Shown: positions 19,245-29,724, counted from the first letter of the stretch. The stretch is 36,725 nucleotides of DNA from Oscillospiraceae bacterium (GCA_009782265.1 WRJM01000005.1:1-36725), one strand, 5' to 3'. Translations and numbers: made by a program. Notes: a model not told the origin generated them from the sequence alone.

Positions 19245-21020
19245 ATGGCATTAACAAACAACCAAAACGTATTAAACTGGGTCGAGGAAATGAAGTCCTT
19301 GACAAAACCCGACAATGTCGTCTGGATTGACGGAAGCGAAGGGCAAATCGCAGAGCTTCAGAAACAGGCAATCGACTTGGACATCATCAAACCCTTGAAT
19401 CAGGAAAAACTCCCCGGCTGTTATATTCACCGCACCGCGCTGAACGACGTTGCGCGTGTGGAACACAGAACCTTCATCTGCTCAAAAAAAGAAGAAGACG
19501 CAGGTCCTACCAACAACTGGTGCGCGCCCGACGAAATGTACGGCAAATTAAAAGCCTTGTTCGACGGCGTAATGAAAGGGCGCGTCATGTATGTCATTCC
19601 GTTCTGCATGGGACCTATCGGCTCAAAGCTGAGCAAAGTCGGCGTGGAAATTACCGACTCGATTTACGTTGTGCTGAACATGGTTATTATGGCGAGATGC
19701 GGGCAAGCGGCGGCAGACTTCCTCGGCGACAGCAACGACTTTGTGCGCGGACTGCACTCTACCGGTCAGCTTGACGATGAAAAACGCTACATCTGCCACT
19801 TCCCCGAAGACAATGCGATTTGGTCAATTAACTCCGGCTACGGCGGAAACGTGCTTCTCGGTAAAAAATGCTTTGCACTCCGCATTGCGTCCAATCAGGG
19901 CAAAAACGAAGGTTGGATGGCAGAGCATATGCTCATTCTCGGTATAGAAGACCCCAAAGGTGAGGTTACATATATCGCCGCCGCTTTCCCGTCGGCGTGC
20001 GGAAAAACAAATTTGGCAATGCTGATTCCTCCCGAAGGTTATCAGAAAAAAGGTTATAAAGTATGGTGCGTGGGCGACGACATCGCATGGCTCAGGCAGG
20101 GCGACGACGGGCGTTTATGGGCGATTAACCCCGAAACCGGATTTTTCGGTGTTGCACCGGGTACAAACATGAAGTCCAATCCCAATGCGCTTAAAGCAAC
20201 CCAAAAGAACACAATTTTCGCCAATGTTGTGCATAAATTAAACGATAATACCGTATGGTGGGAGGGGCTTGACAAAGAACCCGTTACCAACGCGCTCAAC
20301 TGGAAAGGTGAACCTTGGACAAGCGAAAGCAAAGAACCCGGCGCGCACCCCAACGGACGCTTCACCTCCCACGTGTCCAACTGCCCCTGCATTTCCAAGG
20401 AATACGATAACCCGACAGGTGTTCCGATTTCCGCGCTTGTTTTCGGCGGCAGACGGGCAAAAACTGCGCCTTTGGTGTATCAGGCGTTTAACTGGGAACA
20501 CGGCGTATTTGTAGGTTCAATTATGGGTTCTGAAACGACTTCTGCGGCTATCGGACTTGCGGCAGGTGTAAGGCGCGACCCGATGGCAATGCTGCCTTTC
20601 TGCGGTTATCACATGGGCGATTATTTTGCTCATTGGCTTGAAACGGGTAAAAAATTAGGGGATAAAGCACCGAAAATTTTCAACGTCAACTGGTTCAGAA
20701 CAGATGACAACGGCAAGTTCATTTGGCCCGGTTACGGCGATAATATGCGGGTGCTTGACTGGATGGTACAGCGTTGTAAAGGCAATGCCGACGCAGTTGA
20801 AACCCCTATCGGCTACGAACCGAAGCCTGAGGATATTAACATTGAGGGGCTTGAAAACGACGGAATTACCGCAAGCGTTGTCGAAAACCTGCTCAGCGTT
20901 GATAAAGACCTTTGGAAAGAAGAGGTTGCGGGAACGAAAGAGTTCTATGCAAAATTCGGCGATAAAATGCCGGCAGAATTAAAAGCACAGCTTGCCGCGC
21001 TTGAAGAAAGATTAGGTTAA
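19245..21020 (+). CDS. pckG: Phosphoenolpyruvate carboxykinase (GTP)
   Basis: 591 aa; 'FPSACGKTNLAML', 'GDDIAWLR', 'FGVAPGTN', 'NWFR'. Confidence 0.95.
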   Translation: MALTNNQNVLNWVEEMKSLTKPDNVVWIDGSEGQIAELQKQAIDLDIIKPLNQEKLPGCYIHRTALNDVARVEHRTFICSKKEEDAGPTNNWCAPDEMYGKLKALFDGVMKGRVMYVIPFCMGPIGSKLSKVGVEITDSIYVVLNMVIMARCGQAAADFLGDSNDFVRGLHSTGQLDDEKRYICHFPEDNAIWSINSGYGGNVLLGKKCFALRIASNQGKNEGWMAEHMLILGIEDPKGEVTYIAAAFPSACGKTNLAMLIPPEGYQKKGYKVWCVGDDIAWLRQGDDGRLWAINPETGFFGVAPGTNMKSNPNALKATQKNTIFANVVHKLNDNTVWWEGLDKEPVTNALNWKGEPWTSESKEPGAHPNGRFTSHVSNCPCISKEYDNPTGVPISALVFGGRRAKTAPLVYQAFNWEHGVFVGSIMGSETTSAAIGLAAGVRRDPMAMLPFCGYHMGDYFAHWLETGKKLGDKAPKIFNVNWFRTDDNGKFIWPGYGDNMRVLDWMVQRCKGNADAVETPIGYEPKPEDINIEGLENDGITASVVENLLSVDKDLWKEEVAGTKEFYAKFGDKMPAELKAQLAALEERLG

Positions 21021-21034
21021 TAGAATAAAATATA

Positions 21035-21068
21035 AAAAATCCCCGCTTCTTGCAAAGCGGGGATTTTT
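21035..21068. terminator. Bidirectional Rho-independent terminator
   Basis: AAAAATCCCCGCTT..AAGCGGGGATTTTT. Confidence 0.9.
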
Positions 21069-21165
21069 GTTTTAGGATAAGAACATCGAAAGCCGCCCGT
21101 AGGCAGCTTTCATTAAAAAAGTATTCCCGAATATATGCCGTAACATATACCCACTATAAATATCT
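21035..21165 (-). ncRNA. Candidate small RNA (or 24-aa peptide mRNA)
   Basis: Minus-strand consensus promoter just upstream, internal hairpin GAAAGC.GCC..GGC.GCTTTC, terminator at the end. Confidence 0.45.
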
Positions 21166-21171
21166 GATAAC

Positions 21172-21200
21172 ATTATAGCATAAATAGTATCGGTTGTCAA
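21172..21200 (-). promoter_or_regulatory. Consensus promoter for the candidate sRNA
   Basis: Minus strand TTGACA-N17-TATAAT. Confidence 0.75.
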
Positions 21201-21860
21201 CTATAAATACATACAAAATATATTTTGCCAATAATTTATTATCTCGGATTTTATTTCATTTAACTTTTTCTTATGGATATTTCCGATTTTATTGTTTAAA
21301 TCAATCCTGTATATGCTTATTGGTTTTATCCTTGTTATGTCGGTATATCTATCTCGTATTTCAAAATCATATACTTTAGACACATCTATCTGACGATTAT
21401 TATTCGGGTCTTTTATACCGGATGTAAGCGGAGCGACAATAAGACATTCACCAAGATTTTTTAATATTACAGCAGGATGGAATCCGCCAAACTCTCGACC
21501 AATATTGAAACCAAAACTAACCCAAACAACGTTACCGGAAATTAAAATCATATTTTTTAATAAATATAGGGCATCAGTATAATTAATATTAATCTTTTTC
21601 TTAATATAAGCAGAACCTTGTTGATAATAATATTTATGTAATATCCCTTTATGTTTATTATATTCAAAAGCAGATATTTTGTTTTTGAATATATTTTGTG
21701 GAATTTCCAAAGGATTGGCTTCCTTACGATAAAAAATATTCTGTTCCTTTTGCCATTCTAAATATTTTATTATTTTATCAATTTTAGCGGTATCAGTAGG
21801 ATTTATACAGTTAATAATATCCATAATTTCTTTGGTAGCTCTAAAATATTCCCTATACAA
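21201..21860 (-). CDS. PemK/MazF-like toxin family protein with N-terminal extension
   Basis: 219 aa; TTG start with SD GAGGTG; C-terminal 'GNVVWVSFGFNIGREFGGFHPAVILKN...LIVAPLTSG...ITRIKPISIYRI'. Confidence 0.82.
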   Translation of the reverse strand: MYREYFRATKEIMDIINCINPTDTAKIDKIIKYLEWQKEQNIFYRKEANPLEIPQNIFKNKISAFEYNKHKGILHKYYYQQGSAYIKKKININYTDALYLLKNMILISGNVVWVSFGFNIGREFGGFHPAVILKNLGECLIVAPLTSGIKDPNNNRQIDVSKVYDFEIRDRYTDITRIKPISIYRIDLNNKIGNIHKKKLNEIKSEIINYWQNIFCMYL

Positions 21861-21897
21861 TATGACACCTCACATCAACTTAAATATAATAAAGTTT

Positions 21898-21926
21898 ATT
21901 ATATCATATTTTATCAAAAATTGCAA
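21898..21926 (-). promoter_or_regulatory. Promoter for the PemK/MazF-like gene
   Basis: Minus strand TTGCAA-N17-TATAAT. Confidence 0.65.
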
Positions 21927-21947
21927 TAATAAAACGTAAAACTTTAT

Positions 21948-21981
21948 AAAAATCCCCGTTTCAACCGAAACGGGGATTTTT
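21948..21981. terminator. Rho-independent terminator downstream of the MCP gene
   Basis: AAAAATCCCCGTTTC-AACC-GAAACGGGGATTTTT. Confidence 0.9.
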
Positions 21982-21996
21982 TATATATATTATACT

Positions 21997-23715
21997 TTAT
22001 TTCAATTTAAACTGCGCAATCAAATCCTGAAGCATACTGGATTGTCCGCTCATTTGCTCGGACGCCGCCGCGCTTTGCTCTGCCGTCGCGCTGTTCTGCT
22101 GAATGATTTGCGCCACTTGGTCTATACCTGTATTGATTTGGCTGATTCCGGTAGACTGCTCGTCGGACGCCCGGGCAATTTCCCTGATATATTCACTGCT
22201 CTCGTTAATGCCCGCTACAATATCCGTAAGGCTTGCCGCGGTTTCACCCGCTATGCGTGTTCCAAGTTCAGCCTTCGCCATGGAGTTCTGAATCATGTCG
22301 CCGGTTTCCTTTGCCGCTTCGGCGGATTTACCTGCAAGGTTACGTACTTCCTCCGCAACCACCGCGAAGCCCTTGCCGTGCGCACCCGCTCTTGCCGCTT
22401 CTACTGCCGCGTTAAGCGCAAGAATGTTGGTTTGGAAAGCAATGTCGTCGATGACTTTAATAACCTTGCTGATGTTTTGGCTTGCTTGGTTAATTTCCTG
22501 AACAGCGGTCATCATTTCGTCCATCTGACGGCTTCCCTTTTCCGCGTTGCTCATAATGGATTCAGCGAGTTTTGCGGTTTTATCCGCTGTAACAGCGTTG
22601 GTTTTGGTTTTTTCGGCGATTTCGGAAATAGAGCTTGAAAGCTCTTCGATTGACGCCGCCTGTGTCGTAGAACCTTGCGCAAGAGACTGCGCGCCGTCTG
22701 CAACTTGCTTTGAGCCGTGGGAAACCTGTTCGGTGGAGCTGTTGATTTCGCTGAACATCTGATTCAAGCTTTTGACCATTCTTGAAAGCGATATGCCCAT
22801 TTCATCTTCGTCTGAAAGCATTGCAATATGGGTGGTTAAATCGCCCTTCGCTATGGATTCGAGTTCCTGCGCCACAACCGATATATGCTGAACAAAAGAA
22901 GCACAGCCTTTAATGGTCTGCCCGATTTCATCCTGCATTATGGAGAATTCGGCTACATTCGCCGCGTCCGCCGGCGACATATGCAGATTACCCGTAGAAC
23001 CCGCCTTGTTCATAAATGCGGCAAGCGGTTTCAGCGGCTTGCTGATAATCGCGGCTATGTAAAGCGCGATGATAACGGATATAACCGCTACGCCGAGCGA
23101 CGCGCCTACTACGATAACTATAGTTGCTCTTGCGGATTCTTCCGCGCTTTTAATATTAGCGTTTGCCGAGGATTCCGAAATTTCCGTTAAGTTTTTGGTA
23201 ATCGCCGCAAGGTCGTTGGCTAAATCCACGCCCGCGCCTATATATCCCATCGCTCCGGCAGAGTCGCCTTCCGCCGCCGCTTTTGCGACAGGGTCGCAAA
23301 CATCTGTTTTATATCTGGCATATTTTCCTTTAATTTCGGTGAGCTGGTCTGCAAAAGACTGCGCTTTTTCGTTCATATTGCCGCTCAGAACCGAATGTTC
23401 CGCCGCCGCAATTGCCTGCAGTCCCAAGTCGTATGCGTCGTTCGCGTCACCGGTATAATTTTTAACACTGTCGGGGTTGGCGAAAGCAAACAAAGCCATT
23501 GTTGTGGTTGCGCGGCGGAGATTCCCCAAATGCGTGTCAAATATGTGCATTTGAGTTTCCGCTTCTATCGGGTGTTCAATCGCGTATGTGTAAGACGACG
23601 AAATGTTGTTCATTTCTACAATCGAAAAAACCGATAAAGCCGCCATAAGGATAATAACGCCTGTAAAAGCTGTAATCATTTTCGCTCTTACTTTTAAATT
23701 TTTAAACCAAGACAT
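21997..23715 (-). CDS. Methyl-accepting chemotaxis protein
   Basis: Start MSWFKNLKVRAKM (SD GAGGT); HAMP region and 'IDDIAFQTNILALNAAVEAARAGAHGKGFAVVAEEVRNLA'. Confidence 0.95.
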   Translation of the reverse strand: MSWFKNLKVRAKMITAFTGVIILMAALSVFSIVEMNNISSSYTYAIEHPIEAETQMHIFDTHLGNLRRATTTMALFAFANPDSVKNYTGDANDAYDLGLQAIAAAEHSVLSGNMNEKAQSFADQLTEIKGKYARYKTDVCDPVAKAAAEGDSAGAMGYIGAGVDLANDLAAITKNLTEISESSANANIKSAEESARATIVIVVGASLGVAVISVIIALYIAAIISKPLKPLAAFMNKAGSTGNLHMSPADAANVAEFSIMQDEIGQTIKGCASFVQHISVVAQELESIAKGDLTTHIAMLSDEDEMGISLSRMVKSLNQMFSEINSSTEQVSHGSKQVADGAQSLAQGSTTQAASIEELSSSISEIAEKTKTNAVTADKTAKLAESIMSNAEKGSRQMDEMMTAVQEINQASQNISKVIKVIDDIAFQTNILALNAAVEAARAGAHGKGFAVVAEEVRNLAGKSAEAAKETGDMIQNSMAKAELGTRIAGETAASLTDIVAGINESSEYIREIARASDEQSTGISQINTGIDQVAQIIQQNSATAEQSAAASEQMSGQSSMLQDLIAQFKLK

Positions 23716-23887
23716 AATGAAATACCTCACATTAAATAATAGTTTTTGCGCCTAAGTTTCATAATAGCACTTATTTCGCCGTTTGTCAACCACAATAAAC
23801 ACCATTTTTCGGGGTTTAATTTGTACAATTCGCTGTATAAATGCAGGAACGTACGATTTTGTCTGCTAAAAACCCAAATAAACCTAT

Positions 23888-23963
23888 GTAGGGGGCGGCG
23901 TCCCCGGCGCCCCGATATAAACGCACAGATTCAACGCGGGACGTCGAGGACGCCGTCCCCTAC
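23888..23963. repeat. Dispersed repeat (GTAGGGGGCG...CGTCCCCTAC) with CCCGATATAAA core
   Basis: Terminal inverted GTAGGGG/CCCCTAC; shares CCCGATATAAA with 34027..34148. Confidence 0.75.
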
Positions 23964-24026
23964 ATTTTAAATTTCCGCAAATGAAATCTTTGTGAAATAT
24001 TTTTAGTAAATTTTTTACAAATTTTA

Positions 24027-24055
24027 TTGACAATTACATTTATTTATAGTATAAT
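24027..24055 (+). promoter_or_regulatory. Consensus promoter for the pilin-like operon
   Basis: TTGACA-N17-TATAAT. Confidence 0.85.
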
Positions 24056-24151
24056 GATTATAAGTATCAGTTGTTGAACCGCATATGCGGGATTTTGACA
24101 GCTGTTAAAACTATCAGATTTGCCGTATTATGCCTTCGGAGGGGTTTGACT

Positions 24152-27100
24152 ATGAAAAAATTTCATCATTTACATAGTGTAAGGAGAAATAAGCAAGCCG
24201 GTTTTACAATGGTTGAAGTGCTTGTTGTTATTGCGATTATCGGTATTCTTGCCGCCATTATTATGCCGATTATGACGGGTATGCTGAACCGTAGCAGACA
24301 GACCAGTCGCGAAAATACGGCAAGAACCCTGTATGTATCGGTGCAGAACCAGCTTACTAAAAGCATGCTGGAAAAAAATATCATGTCAACAGTGACGGGA
24401 TTTTTCTATGAACCTGACCCGTCGAACCCCGGTGAGTTTTTAAAAAATGCTGACGGCACTTATCAATTGAACACTCATAATGTTGTAAAAACCGAATTAG
24501 ACAATAACGGCGGAACTTTTCCTGCGGACGAGGTGCTTAACGGAAACGAGGATAATGTCCGGTACATAAGCAAGCCTGCCGATTACAGACCCGAAAACGA
24601 CCCCGACCCCAACGAAAACGAAACCAAGGCTTTATACAGAATCCTGCTGAACGGTTTTATTGAAAGAGAAGTATTGGACTGCGCGATTCTGATAGAGTTT
24701 AATGTCCGCACCGGATTGGTTATGTCCATCTTTTACGGAAATGCTGACCAAACAGAGTTTATATACGACGACATTGCTGATAACGACATCAATAACGTCA
24801 CCGGCTTGCGCGGCATGGATTATTTAGATACAGCCATTGCCCGCAGGCAGGGTTATTACGGCGCGGAAACCACCGGTGTTCCGCTTCCGCCTTTAAGCAG
24901 GGACGAAAATATTGTTAATATTTATGACGGAGCGGTTTATCCGCTGTTTACCTCTGCCGGCGTTAAGACAAACGTGCTTTATGCTGAGTTTTTATTATTA
25001 GAAGAAGCCGTCATGCCTTCTTATGAATTTAAATTGGTTGAAGCTGACACGGGAATTAATATTCCGGGTACAACACAAATCGTTGACCTCAGTACTGTAC
25101 CGACGAGCTTTACATTAAACGCGTCCGGACCTTCTATTTATCAGGATATTCTTAACCCGATTGAATTAGGCGGAGAAGATGTAAGCGATATATTCAACAG
25201 ATATATCTGGATTATTGATATAGCCGAGGGCGATATGTCCGCCGGAGAGGCTTTTGTGCACAGTATAGGCGATAAATACGGGATTACATGGGCGCAGAAT
25301 GTCCGTGTTTATTCGCTGAGGGACGGAAGCGATGAGGGCAATACTTCTCATACAGAAGCCAACACGCTCTTTTCCCGCGAGTTAGCTACCGATGAGTATG
25401 AAATTATATCGGCAAGGCACTTGAACAATATCCGTTTCCTGCCTGCCGACACATACAGGCAGAGAAAAGACATTGATATGAAACCGGCGTTCCATGAAAT
25501 TACTAATTTCGCACCCATAGAAAATTTCTGCGGAAGCTATTCCGGCATGAAAGGCTTTGCTGACCAGTATGTAATTGAAAACCTTGCAATAAGCGTAACA
25601 TCCGGCGACGGCGGGCTGTTCTCGGATAACAACGGTGTGATTCAGGGGCTTACCGTTTCCGGCGCGGATATAAAAGGTACAAACTGCGGCGTGATTGCCG
25701 CGGCGAATTCAGGTACAATCAGTAAAGTGAACGTCATAGATTCCAAAATCAGCGGACAAAGCGCGAGCGGGAACGCCGGCGGGATTACCGGCATAAATCA
25801 GCCCGGCGCGGAAATCAAGGACGTCTGCGTTATAGAGTTGAGTATATTAAACATGGCTGACAGCGCGGGCGGTATTGCCGGCAGAAACTACGGCGTCATT
25901 TCGTGCGCCGGCGTTGAAGAGTCCGAAATCAAATGCGTAGGTATAAATATAGGCGGTATCGCAGGCTACAACGAAGCCGGTGCGGAAATTAAGGACGTTT
26001 ATTTCCTCTCAACAAATTCTGTGGACTTAGCTTCAATCCCGATTGCGTCCAACGGCGGCGGCATTGTCGGGCAAAACAACGGCTTGATTACGGTTGCGTT
26101 TTACTTAGCGCCCGCGCCTTTTGACCCGGTTTCAGCGAATTATTATCCGATTGTGCGCAGCGGCGACCCCGGCGGGATTTTCGACGGTGCAAAATATACC
26201 GGCTGTTTCTTCTTAGCCGGCTATAAATATTCCACAACTTCGGGAATTTCATGGCCCACAACAAACCTCTATTACAACTGCTCTCCCGATGAATTCCATA
26301 TTTTCAACGGAAACACGGAAAACAACTGCACGTCCATGACTACAGATTTCATGGATAAAGAATGGATAAACTATGTTTACGGGCGCGAGCCTATTCCAAT
26401 CGGCGATGTATGTCCCGACTGCGGTAAAGACCCCTTAGACGAAAATGACCCCTGCGACTGTATCTACGTCAATCTTTCAAACTGGATACATGAGGGCAGT
26501 TATCCTTATCCTGTTTTAAGAACTTTAAAAACACCTGTAAAATGGGCAGAAGCCGCCAGCTCAAGAGACCAGAAAGAGAACGAAAATTTCGGAAAAGAGC
26601 TTAGCGAAGGGAATAAGGTAAAATCCGTAGATTTTAAAAACGGTGCTTTTAATCTGCCTTTCCAATACCCTACCGCTCCGATTTACCGTGATTTTTATAC
26701 GAACACAGATAACGGAAGCGGCAACTGGCTGGTTCAAAAACCCACGCCTTACCCGAGCGTTGACCCCGGCGTAACCGGTGCGGCATGGATGGGCGGAAGA
26801 ACTTTCTGGGTATATTTCAATCAGGATTATATTCAAGGCTGGCAAACCAGACCGGTTGACGGTACTTATACCTGTGTCCGTCCCAGCGGTGTGACTCGAT
26901 GCGCATACTATCCGACCGGCACAATGCCCAGCAATCATACCCATAACTCGTTTGAAAACAAATTCGGGGACAACACGAGGTCTAACGCCCATAACAGCAC
27001 TGACCACGGAATCGGTCAGTTTACATGGGAAGCAATCGAATATCAGCGTCCGAGCAATACCGCCGCTGACAGCCGTGCCCGTATTAATTATAACGGCAAA

Positions 27101-29716
27101 TATAATACAGGGGATACGGCATACGTTGAGCTTAACGCGGAGCTTGAAAGCACGATGTATCAGGTTTGTACAACCAGTCCGGGGCAAAGCTTCTATTACT
27201 CTTTCCACCACCTCACAAGAACCAACGGCACAAATAACCCCGGAGAGAAAATGAGCTTTTATCTCTCCCTCATCCCTACAGACCAAAATGAGCTGGTTAA
27301 AAACCAAGAGCAGCTTGCCGCACGCGACGCCGAGCTTGTGCTTATCAGACCCTGCTGGTCTCCCCGTTCACAGCCGGGCTCTAACCCCTCCGTAACGAAC
27401 GCCGCAAGCTACGCCCAAAACTCCCGTTTTTATAACCCTATCGCGGCAAATACCGTTGCATACGGAAATACTTATGTAGGAAGCCTTTATAAATATTGGA
27501 ACGATAAACCGGAATTTAATCAACTTGAAGGTCAGCCGCTTTCCGCGCAATGCAACTGGGGTACTAACCCTTACATCTATGATGTATGGATAGGGACTGC
27601 CGGAGCAGGAGACACCGGCACAAGAAGCGGTTTCGGCGTTACTTTCTGGTCAAATACGAATATTACGGCATTAAATTCAACCTCACACACCGGATTTGCT
27701 ACTCTTGACGCACTTTATCTTACCGCTCCGCAGGCAAAAACAAATACTTTCGCTTATTGGACGATTAATTACGGCTGGAAGAATTATTACGGTCAATATA
27801 CCGCTCCCACCAACCCCGGCGCGGAATATATCACCGTTGAGGGAACTTCAGTAACTACAAGAACCGAATTTGCTTTCCAGTCAAATACAAACAACCCTAC
27901 ACAGGGTAACTACTTAGCGGGTATAGACTTTAAAGCGCCTTCGTTCTTAACCGTCGGTAAATCCTTTAAGGATGAAAACGGAGATACTGCTTCCTTTGCG
28001 GAAGGCGGCGATTCTATAACCGTTGAACTGACCGTAAAAAACCTCGGTGAAGTGCCTGTTGATAATATTGTTATCACCGATAGGCTTGACCCCTACCATG
28101 AATATTTTGATTATATAGGGAATGTTACTGTAAAAAAAGGTAATTCAACTATACCCTTTACCTTAGGACCTGCGCCCGCCGACGTAAACTTATGGACTTT
28201 AACAGTTGACCTCAAAACTTATGACGAAGAAGGTGACGTAGATGAGAATGAAACGCTGGCTAAAGGCGAAACCATTACCGTTACATTTGAAATTAAAATT
28301 CGCGAGACCTGCCGGAGTGATTACAGTTTACCCACGCTGTTCTTCTATATTAAAAATCAGGGGAAGGTAACTTTTAAAGAAACAGAGTTCCGCAATCAGT
28401 ACCGCGACACAACTGAAGCTCAGCTTTATAACTATTCAAAAGTTGAAAAATTAAGCATATCCCCTGTAGAACTCGTTAAAACAGTGAGCCCGAGCATCAA
28501 CGGTCCGTTTGAGGTTACGCTTACGATTAAAAATGCATCGACAAGCGGCGAAGTCAGAAAAGGCTTTTTCACCGATAACATTCAACCCGGGTTCAGAATA
28601 TCGCAGGTAAAGCGCGACGGGGTATTGCTCGACAGCAGTAGTTTTTCGCGGGACGGCGATTCGCGTATTTCCGTTAAAAATATAGAACTTAATTCCGGAG
28701 AGACCACCACGATTACGTATAGGCTGGAATATTCCGGTCCGGGTTACGGAGCTTCAAATGCTTCCTATGATAAATATCCCGATTTCCGGTTTATCTATAC
28801 CGGCTCGGGTATTACGGAGGATGCAAAAGACTCATTCCCGCCGCAAGCGGTAGGATTTACCGTTAAAGTTCCCGCCGTCCCCGATGATTTCTATATAGAC
28901 GGTAATGATATGTTAAACATTACGCGTAAATCTAATTTCCACGCCGGTAACGCATTAGTTGCCGCCGGTTACACTTTGGAGTCCGAAGTAATGCTGTGCG
29001 ACCCTGCCGGAAATGTTCTTCCGTTCGGCGACAACGGTAAAGACGTAAACGGGCACTATATTGCGGATTATCCGGATTTCTTCGCACGTTTGAATAAAGC
29101 TACCAACTTGGTAGAGTTTGAGCCGAAAACCGCAACCGATTCCACTTTCTTACTGCACTATAGAATAAAACTGACCGCAATTTCAGAAAAAACCACAGAA
29201 GACGACGATTATAATATTGTGCTTAATTCTCCTGTGGCAACGGTAACAATCCACTACGTAACCGACACGCTGGTGTACTACGAGCAGTATGACGACGGAG
29301 AATTCAGTTACGGCTTTTACGCAGGACCGGGCGTTTCTGTTCCGAGAGTTTTACAGAACGAAGAAATCATAGAGAGCGGGTATGCTGTTCTCAGCGCAAG
29401 CGAAATTTCCTTCCCGGGTTACAGTTCGCCTTATGTGAACGGCTTATATGTGAATATTGTCAGCAAAAGCGACGAGCCGGCAGATAATTTAAGCTTAGTC
29501 TCTGTAATGTTTAAAGGCGACCTTATCGGAAAATACCACCCGAACTTTGCTAAAGCGCTGTATTCGCCAACTGCGGACAATGCAGGAAATACCTTTATTA
29601 TCCGTTCATTCCAGCAATTATCGAATATTTTGAAGTTAGAAGAAGGCGGATTAGACACGACTACGCTAACCTTTACACCTGAAAACGGCATGGACCCCTT
29701 TATGCCGCCGCCATAA
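24152..29716 (+). CDS. Giant prepilin-like surface protein (GLUG-like repeats, DUF11-like domains)
   Basis: ~1854 aa; prepilin motif 'KQAGFTMVEVLVVIAIIGILAAIIMPIM'; SD GGAGGGG; GLUG-like repeats ~25.5-26.0 kb; DUF11-like 'ITVELTVKNLGEVPVDNIVITDRLDP'. Confidence 0.9.
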   Translation: MKKFHHLHSVRRNKQAGFTMVEVLVVIAIIGILAAIIMPIMTGMLNRSRQTSRENTARTLYVSVQNQLTKSMLEKNIMSTVTGFFYEPDPSNPGEFLKNADGTYQLNTHNVVKTELDNNGGTFPADEVLNGNEDNVRYISKPADYRPENDPDPNENETKALYRILLNGFIEREVLDCAILIEFNVRTGLVMSIFYGNADQTEFIYDDIADNDINNVTGLRGMDYLDTAIARRQGYYGAETTGVPLPPLSRDENIVNIYDGAVYPLFTSAGVKTNVLYAEFLLLEEAVMPSYEFKLVEADTGINIPGTTQIVDLSTVPTSFTLNASGPSIYQDILNPIELGGEDVSDIFNRYIWIIDIAEGDMSAGEAFVHSIGDKYGITWAQNVRVYSLRDGSDEGNTSHTEANTLFSRELATDEYEIISARHLNNIRFLPADTYRQRKDIDMKPAFHEITNFAPIENFCGSYSGMKGFADQYVIENLAISVTSGDGGLFSDNNGVIQGLTVSGADIKGTNCGVIAAANSGTISKVNVIDSKISGQSASGNAGGITGINQPGAEIKDVCVIELSILNMADSAGGIAGRNYGVISCAGVEESEIKCVGINIGGIAGYNEAGAEIKDVYFLSTNSVDLASIPIASNGGGIVGQNNGLITVAFYLAPAPFDPVSANYYPIVRSGDPGGIFDGAKYTGCFFLAGYKYSTTSGISWPTTNLYYNCSPDEFHIFNGNTENNCTSMTTDFMDKEWINYVYGREPIPIGDVCPDCGKDPLDENDPCDCIYVNLSNWIHEGSYPYPVLRTLKTPVKWAEAASSRDQKENENFGKELSEGNKVKSVDFKNGAFNLPFQYPTAPIYRDFYTNTDNGSGNWLVQKPTPYPSVDPGVTGAAWMGGRTFWVYFNQDYIQGWQTRPVDGTYTCVRPSGVTRCAYYPTGTMPSNHTHNSFENKFGDNTRSNAHNSTDHGIGQFTWEAIEYQRPSNTAADSRARINYNGKYNTGDTAYVELNAELESTMYQVCTTSPGQSFYYSFHHLTRTNGTNNPGEKMSFYLSLIPTDQNELVKNQEQLAARDAELVLIRPCWSPRSQPGSNPSVTNAASYAQNSRFYNPIAANTVAYGNTYVGSLYKYWNDKPEFNQLEGQPLSAQCNWGTNPYIYDVWIGTAGAGDTGTRSGFGVTFWSNTNITALNSTSHTGFATLDALYLTAPQAKTNTFAYWTINYGWKNYYGQYTAPTNPGAEYITVEGTSVTTRTEFAFQSNTNNPTQGNYLAGIDFKAPSFLTVGKSFKDENGDTASFAEGGDSITVELTVKNLGEVPVDNIVITDRLDPYHEYFDYIGNVTVKKGNSTIPFTLGPAPADVNLWTLTVDLKTYDEEGDVDENETLAKGETITVTFEIKIRETCRSDYSLPTLFFYIKNQGKVTFKETEFRNQYRDTTEAQLYNYSKVEKLSISPVELVKTVSPSINGPFEVTLTIKNASTSGEVRKGFFTDNIQPGFRISQVKRDGVLLDSSSFSRDGDSRISVKNIELNSGETTTITYRLEYSGPGYGASNASYDKYPDFRFIYTGSGITEDAKDSFPPQAVGFTVKVPAVPDDFYIDGNDMLNITRKSNFHAGNALVAAGYTLESEVMLCDPAGNVLPFGDNGKDVNGHYIADYPDFFARLNKATNLVEFEPKTATDSTFLLHYRIKLTAISEKTTEDDDYNIVLNSPVATVTIHYVTDTLVYYEQYDDGEFSYGFYAGPGVSVPRVLQNEEIIESGYAVLSASEISFPGYSSPYVNGLYVNIVSKSDEPADNLSLVSVMFKGDLIGKYHPNFAKALYSPTADNAGNTFIIRSFQQLSNILKLEEGGLDTTTLTFTPENGMDPFMPPP

Positions 29717-29724
29717 AAATTGTT

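Noticed and set aside
22042-22638. 198-aa ORF opposite the MCP gene
   Set aside because: Shadow ORF over the conserved MCP signalling domain.
25531-26030. Internal repeats in the giant pilin as a possible CRISPR-like array
   Set aside because: Repeats are protein-level GLUG-like motifs with no conserved nucleotide spacing.
26561-27307. 248-aa antisense ORF within the giant pilin
   Set aside because: Opposite strand of a clearly supported CDS; no promoter/SD or recognisable domain.
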